Assembly: GCA_029339195.1 (NCBI GenBank)
Contig: JAPTJF010000066.1
Location: 62,001-126,000, forward strand
Length of the DNA stretch: 64,000 nt
Reading direction: 5' to 3'
DNA from: Micractinium sp. NFX-FRZ
Lineage: Eukaryota; Chlorophyta; Trebouxiophyceae; Chlorellales; Chlorellaceae
In this document: positions 58,223 to 64,000 of the stretch, piece by piece
Layout of the letters: every line of letters begins with the position of its first letter
Position numbering within the stretch: the stretch's first letter is position 1
Translations under genes and position numbers: made by a program
The notes under the pieces: model-generated
Seen by the model: only the letters and a program-made list of their open reading frames with translations
What the model was told of the DNA's origin: nothing
Databases searched by the model: none

Positions 58223-61200
58223 CTACCGCCGGCTGCGGAGGATGTAACTTTCCACGGGGTGGCGGCACAGCGGGCACAGCGGCTGGCCGCCTGCCTGGCG
58301 CGCCGCAAGCAGCGACTGTGTGCAGCCAGCGCAGGTGGCGCAGTGCCCGCAGGGTGCTAGCAGCACCTCACGGGGCGCATCCATGCACACGCAGCACTCG
58401 TCCTCGACTCGCAGCTGGGCAGCTGCTGCTGCAGGTGGCTGTGGTAATGCCACGCTGGGCCACTGTGCATGGCCGGTGGCGTCGGCCTGCCACCCCTGTG
58501 ACTGCTGCTGCCGCTGCCCAGGCAGCGGAATGGGGATGGGCAGCGGCAGCGGTGGCTGAGCCGTCGTTGGCACTAACAGCGGCTGGGGCTGATCTGCTGC
58601 AGAGCCCGGCGGCAGTAGCTGCTGCAGCAGGGTCGATAGGTCGTCATCTCCGCCCCTGCCTGCTGCTGCTGCGTGGCTAGCTGGCCCAGGCACGTGATCC
58701 CACCCACCCGCTGCTGCAGCCAACTGCCGTGTGCTGCTCAGGCCCCACTGCTGCTCCCTGAGCTGTCCGCAGCTGCCGCCACCTGTACCTGCTGCTGCTG
58801 CCGCCGCTGCCGCTGCTGGCGTGACTGCGCCCGCTCTTGCTCGGCAGCCGCCGACGCAGCCAGCGCCTCAGCAGCCTTGCGCTCGGCGGCCTCCTGCTGG
58901 GCTGCCAGGCGCTGTGCCGCGCGAGCCCTGGCCGCTGCGTCAGCTGCAGCTGCTGCTTCCTCCTGGTGCCTCCTCATCTCCTCCTCCTCCTGCTGTCGCC
59001 ACCGCCGCTCCTCCTCCTCCTGCTGCTGGCGCTGCCGCCGCTGCTGCTCCTCCTGCTCCTGCCGCTGCTCCGCCTCACGCCGCTGCCGTTCCTCATGCTG
59101 CTGCTCCTCGCGCCGCTGCCGTTCCCGCTCTCGCTGCCGCTGCTTCTTGGCTGCCTTGCGGGCCACTGCTTCAGCAGCCTCCTCCTCTTCCCTGCAGCCT
59201 GGAGCAGAGATCAGACCAAGGCAAGAGTTGGGCTGGGCACATCGGCAGGAGGGCAGGCTGGCCAGGCTGCCACGTAACTGGCCAGCTATTTGTGTTCACA
59301 TCTGCCCTCCTTGCTGGCTCCCAAATGTCCTCATCAGCACTGCCACCTCTTTGCCAGCCCCGCCCATCCGCCTGCCTCTTGACGCCGACACGCGGGCCTT
59401 TCATACTCCACCACACCCAGCCAAACCAGCTCATTCATATGTGCACCCACCCACCCAACCAACCAACCAACCAGCCACGCACCTCAGCAGCTGGAGCGCG
59501 ACCAAGTCGTGCCTTGCCAGCCTGACCCGGCCAGGACCCAGCAGCTCCTTTGCTGCCGCAGGCAGGCCCGACAGCTGCGCGCCGCCTGGCAGTGCTTTGG
59601 GCCCTGCCGCAGACCCAGCCCCTGGCACTGGTGCATCTGGCTCTGTCAGCGGAGGTGCCTCTGGCACTGTGAGCGCTGGTGGCGCTGACATTGAACTGCT
59701 CCCCTGCTCTTCCTCCTCCCCCTCGCTGTCCGAACTCGACAGCTCCAATGGCGGCGGCTGCTGTGCGCTGCCATCTGCTGCCTCATCCTCGTGCTGCTCA
59801 GCCGAGCCGCCGCCGACAGGCTGCTCGGTGCTTCCGGCGGTCAGCTGTGGCACGTCAGGCACCTGTTCCTGTGGCGCAAGGGCGGGCTCGGTTGCGGCGC
59901 CTTGAGCCGCAGTACTGGCAGGCGGTACACTGGCAGTGCTGGAAGGCTGTGCACTGGCGGGCGCAGCTGCGGCTGTGCTGGCTGCACGGCTACTGCTGTC
60001 GCGTCCCTCTGGATCACTGCTGGTGTGAGCAGCGGCCTTGGGGCGCTTGCTGCTGCCCTTGTTGCGATCCCTGCCCCCAGGCTGCTGCGCCTGCGCCGGC
60101 TTCACTCTGCTCTGCGGTTGCTGCTCCTGCTGCTGCCGGCCGGCCCTGCCCTGCTGCTGCTGCTGCTGTGGCTGCTGCCGTGTGCCCGCCCTGCTGTGCT
60201 GCTGCTGCTGCTGCTTAGCAGCGAGCTTTTCCTGCTTGCGGCGCAACACGGCACCCCGCTGGCGTCGGCTCAGCCAGTTCCTGACAAGCTCGCCCACTAA
60301 CAGCCGAGAGGCAAGAGAGAAGACCCACTTGGCACCTGCAGCAGGGGTGGTAAGGTTAGCCAGGGAAGAAGAGGACACACAGGCCGGGTTGGTAGGCTGG
60401 GAAGCATGCCAGGGTGAGCACATGGAAGTATGCCAGGCAGACGCGCAGCGAAAGGCACACATGCAGGCAGGTGTGCAGGCCAGCACCGGGCAGGCTGGCA
60501 AGCCAGAAGGGAGGCAGGCAGGCAGGCAGGCAGGGGTGTGCGGGCCAGCAGGGATCATGCCAGAAAGAGCAGGGAGACGTGCCGCGTGCCCTTTGGGTGA
60601 GAGCCACGTCAGACCCGTTCAGCAATTGCACGCACATCACGCCTCACCCCGCCAGGCGCGTCTGCGTCCAAAGCGCCAGAGCGGCCAGACAATCAGGGTC
60701 GACAAGAGCAGCCAGAGGGTGACATACACCACAAATTCTGCCCGGGTCATGTAAGACCCCCAAACGTCGAGTGCGTAGGCATGCCCGGAGGCAGGCACTG
60801 AGCAGCTGCCAGCCGCTGCGCCACCGCCAGGGGAGGCCTGCTTGGTGCGCTGCTGTTCTGCTGCAACGACCGCCTCTGGCGCGCCCTCGGCCATCCGTTT
60901 GCTGACGTACCCCTCGGAGCCCCACTGGCCATATCGGACATTTCCATAGGCCCACCTGCAGCACGGGCCAGGCACAACACGCATGGCAAGACGGGTTTAG
61001 GGCGTCCACAATAGGGGAAGAGCGGGGCGGGAGCAGCAGGGAGGGCAGGCAGGCGCACGCAGGCCATGTGCTGCGGCACTGTATTGCCGTGCTCGAGCAG
61101 CAAACGCAGGCTGTGTGCTCAGCACTGCGACCGACCCACCTGCCCTGCACCGCGGCCTCCTCCTCACCTCATCAGCGGGCCGGCGGAGAGCGCCATGTTG

Positions 61201-63252
61201 TGCGGCCTCCACACAGGGTCGTCCCCGTCGTCATTATCCTCGTCACAAAAGTCCCCAAGAGTGAGTGGCTGCAGCACCAGGCTGAACACAATCTCGTCTT
61301 CAGCCAACCAGCCGGCGGGCCCCCTTGCCTCTGGCTCGGTCAGCATCCTGTAAAGCGGGAGACCCTGCAGTACAGGAAGTGCGCTGGTGGAAGCCAGGCT
61401 TGCATGCTTCTCGCATCCCAACGGTGGATTGCCAAGGGCAGGGCAGGTCAGCCAGCTGGCAGCAGCAGCCGGCATGACCAGCAGGACGCTTCCAGCTGGC
61501 GGGTTGCCGCTGTTGCCGCTGCACTGGCACACAAGCCAGGCGTGCACTTTGAGGACAGCAAGTAGGCAGGGAGCGCCCGGCCCGGGGCCAGGTGGCGAAC
61601 AAACGACCGGGCAGGCGCACCGACAGCCAGCAGGTCTCTGGGCCATCGCCGGCGTCGGTGAAGGTGCAGTCCTGCTCTGCAGGCAGGGGGGCACCACAGC
61701 AAGGGATGCAACACTGTCAGCCCGCCAGGATACAAACGGCCTCGCCCTCCTGCTCCACCAGCAAGCCTCCTCAGGCCAACCGTGATGCAGCCTCTGCCCA
61801 GCCCCGTGGCAGGCGGGGCGACAGCCAGTGGCAGGTGGCAGGCGGCAGAGTGGCCCCCCCCACTGCTGGGAGCTGCTGCAGGGGGCTGGGTGGGCGGCGG
61901 GAGGGCGCACTGTGCCGCCTGCCCGGCCGCACGCACACCAGTCCAAGTGCACCCACCGTCGGCGATCTTGTGCGTGCCGTTGCGCTGTGTCGCCCACGAC
62001 AGCTGGAACGTTTCGTCTTCGGGGTAGGCCAGGTCAGGCGCGTCCACGCTGATGCCGTGCTCGACCCAGCGCCCGTTCAGCCGAAGCGCAAAGCGCCTGG
62101 AGGGAGCGGCAGGCAGGTTAGGGCAGCGAGTGCGGAGGCCGGTGTGTTGGCCCACGCGTGGGGTGCTGATGCACGGCATGTGCTGCTGGGTGGGCCACAA
62201 GGTGCAGCGGACGGAGAGCCAGCGGCAGCGAGGCTGTGAGGAGAGCAGCGGGCTTTGCCCAGGAAGGGCGCCGCAAGCAGGGGGCTCACCAGGAAAAGCC
62301 ATAGGCCGTAAAGGCTGGAGAGTAGGTCGTCCGGCTGTAGCCGGGGTCTGGATCTTCAAGGTAGTATTTGAAGACGGATGCAGGGAGCACCCACTGCAGC
62401 CCAGCATGCGGAGAGGCAGAGCAGGTCAGAAGGGGCACGGCACTCTGGGGCAGGGCAAGACAGCCCGGGGCATCCCAGAGCAGTGCAGGTGAGGTAGTGC
62501 TTCAGTGGCGGTGAGCCAGCCCCGCTGAGCCGTGGCACCAGCAGCGGGCAGGCGGCACCAGCAGCGGGCAGGCGTGCTGCTTGCAGTTAGCTGCAGCAGA
62601 GCGTGAGCAAAGGTATCCCTTGTGGGCAAGCGCACAGCAGCAGCTGCAGGCGCCGCCAGCAAGATGCGGCAGGAACAACTCACCCAAAGGAGCGCAACGT
62701 ATGCATCATGACCCGAGTCACTAGATCTGAAGACCAGGCTACCTTCCACTTTGTAGGGGTACGTGTGTGAGATAGACCGCCCCCCCGTGATGTGTTGCAA
62801 TGTGGTCTCCATCATGGCGGCTAGGAGGTGCGCTTTCAGGTTGGTTAAAGACTCCTGGAGCGTGTCTTTGGCTCCAAGCGCGTGCATGCCGCATTTCAGC
62901 TCGCGCAGCGCTTTCTGGATCAGCGCCGCCAGCAGCGTCAGCAGGCGCAGCTTGCAGGGAGCGTCGGCGGCAGGGCGGCGGCGTGCCCGGCTGGCTCGCA
63001 GGTCCACCCCTCCGTCAGCTCATCCAAGTCATCCGCATGCAGATCGAAGCCCTCGATTTGCTGCGTGAGCGCCGGCACAACCCGCTGCCGCAGGCCGGCG
63101 CGCCAGTCGGCGTCGTCGAGCGGCTCCCAAACCCGCCAAGCTTTGAGCACTTCAGCTCTGCCCCACTTATTGATGTCGCGACAGTGTGCAGACGCATATG
63201 CCGACCCTCCCAGAACGCTCAAGAGCAGGAACACAGCTTTGCTCTGTAGCAT
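58223..63252 (-). CDS. Transmembrane RING E3 ubiquitin ligase with large lumenal domain
   Basis: Exons: 63252 to 62684 (with one unresolved frame change near 62950-63018), 62393-62290, 62096-61957, 61676-61621, 61364-61168, 60955-60648, 60335-59483, 59191-58789, 58723-58223; about 1040 residues. From the second exon on, all phases close. MLQSKAVFLLLSVLGGSAYA is a signal peptide. A lumenal or extracellular domain of about 450 residues follows that I do not recognise (motifs YPYKVEGSLVFRSSDSGHDA, FKYYLEDPDPGYS, FCDEDNDDGDDPVWRPHN). One membrane span (EFVVYVTLWLLLSTLIVWPL) ends in FGRRRAWRG. The cytosolic side has RLLVGELVRNWLSRRQRG, Gln-rich and Ser/Glu-rich stretches, a long charged coiled coil (RKAAKKQRQRERERQRREEQ), and a C-terminal RING: CCVC, CGHCATCAGC, CPLC, ending VESYILRSRR. 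The RING resembles the IAP/MULAN type. Ubiquitin transfer at a membrane is inferred. Confidence 0.82.
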
Positions 63253-63684
63253 GGCGGGGGAAAGGTCTCAGCGAGAGCAGAGGAACAGATTTAAAGGATG
63301 CCGCATCTGCGCACGCTCGCGGCCGATCAACTTCAAGCGCTGCCAGCCTGTCCCGCCAGTCTGTCGCCACCTGTGCACTGTGGCAAAAATTGACCTCTCA
63401 TGAAACCAATTACAGCAAGCCACGGCAGTGAAATGGCTGCTTTTCACCCAATAAACCGCATATCCAGGTCTGCTAGCCCCTGGTAAGCCGAAGCATCCCC
63501 CCTTCGTTTATAGGTGGAAGTGGCATCCAGGCAAACGGCTGCAATGAAAAAGACTTACAAGCGCTGCAGGTGTGGGAATTCGGGTTGGGAACCGAGGCGG
63601 CTCTGCAGGGGACATCAACTGCATGCCTAGTGCTGGTGCCGGAAGTTTCCGGTAGGGGCTGCTCAAAGCCTCGGGCATGCCCAG
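63253..63684. other. Intergenic region between RING and U-box genes
   Basis: Promoter side of the RING gene and 3' flank of the U-box gene. No coding signal seen. Confidence 0.45.
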
Positions 63685-63827
63685 TCAGTCCAGCAGCCCT
63701 GCTGTGAGCATGGCGGCGATCACAGCGCGTGCCATGCGGTTGGGTGCCAGCGCCGAGTGCTCCAGCGGCAGGTTGGTGAGCGGGGAGCAGGGGGGCTGGC
63801 CCGCCGCCACCTGGCGTGCGATCCAGG
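63685..63827 (-). CDS. U-box protein, last exon only (gene runs off the window)
   Basis: The last coding exon has a GTGCAG acceptor just right of 63827 and a stop at 63687-63685. It encodes AWIARQVAAGQPPCSPLTNL, then PLEHSALAPNRMARAVIAAM and LTAGLLD. This matches the second half of a U-box (CPLTxxPL...L.PN..LR..I..W). U-box proteins are E3 ubiquitin ligases. With only about 46 residues in view, the rest of the gene is unknown, and a C-terminal U-box would be the arrangement. Confidence 0.7.
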
Positions 63828-64000
63828 CTGCACACACAGGGAGACAGGGGGCAGGCATGGGAAGGAGGTGGGATGTAGGGCATAGCAAGCTTCTATGCAA
63901 TGAGGCACATACCTACATTATTGCCTGGCCTCTTCTTGCCTCGTCTGCCTTTCTGCCTGCCTGCCTGTTGAGTGCACACACACCAGCATGCCTGACCACA

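Noticed and set aside
58673..59905. 410-codon plus-strand open frame rich in Ser, Cys, Ala
   Set aside because: Antisense of the coiled-coil part of the RING gene, whose splice phases close on the minus strand.
1..64000. tRNA, rRNA, transposase or reverse transcriptase genes
   Set aside because: None recognised on reading both strands; no terminal inverted repeats around an ORF and no integrase or RT motifs.

Overview
This window is nuclear DNA of a unicellular green alga, most likely a trebouxiophyte close to the Chlorella/Micractinium group. The evidence is very high GC, dense short introns with GT-AG (some GC-AG) borders, Ala/Gln/Pro-rich low-complexity stretches in coding regions, a plastid ribosomal protein gene with a transit peptide, TGTAA polyadenylation signals, and TTTAGGG-type telomere repeats. 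No prokaryotic features (operons, Shine-Dalgarno sites, CRISPR) are present. The lineage is inferred; the eukaryotic algal nature is well supported. I placed exons by eye from reading frame, splice borders and splice phase. For 12 of 14 genes the phases close into one uninterrupted protein.

Layout: 0.9-5.4 kb (-) tandem RRM protein with RS-like and Gln/Ala-rich N-terminus; 5.7-11.4 kb (-) protein with seven GATA-type zinc fingers; 12.1-14.2 kb (-) F-box/leucine-rich protein; 14.9-17.5 kb (-) patatin-like lipase with plastid-type leader; 18.0-18.3 kb (+) RING pseudogene; 18.6-22.0 kb (-) secreted bacterial-type solute-binding protein; 23.7-26.4 kb (+) Cys-rich secreted protein; 26.9-33.7 kb (+) GH47 alpha-mannosidase; 34.4-35.8 kb (-) plastid bL35; 36.0-42.1 kb (+) CCT2 chaperonin subunit; 43.2-46.5 kb (+) membrane DnaJ protein (DNAJB12/14-like); 47.7-51.1 kb (-) armadillo-repeat protein; 52.2-57.6 kb (-) bZIP-like coiled-coil regulator; 58.2-63.3 kb (-) transmembrane RING E3 ligase; 63.7 kb to the edge (-) 3' end of a U-box gene.

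The genes form no single pathway. Several concern protein quality control: CCT folds actin and tubulin, GH47 trims N-glycans for folding and ERAD, the DnaJ protein is of the ER-membrane type, and the RING, U-box and F-box proteins are ubiquitin-ligase components. bL35 and CCT2 share a 214-bp divergent promoter region.

The most unusual signal is window-wide. Many introns carry one or more decayed copies of the neighbouring exon edge, including its splice site ('exon echoes'). I list about 20 in six genes. They look like small tandem duplications spanning exon-intron borders, at different stages of decay.
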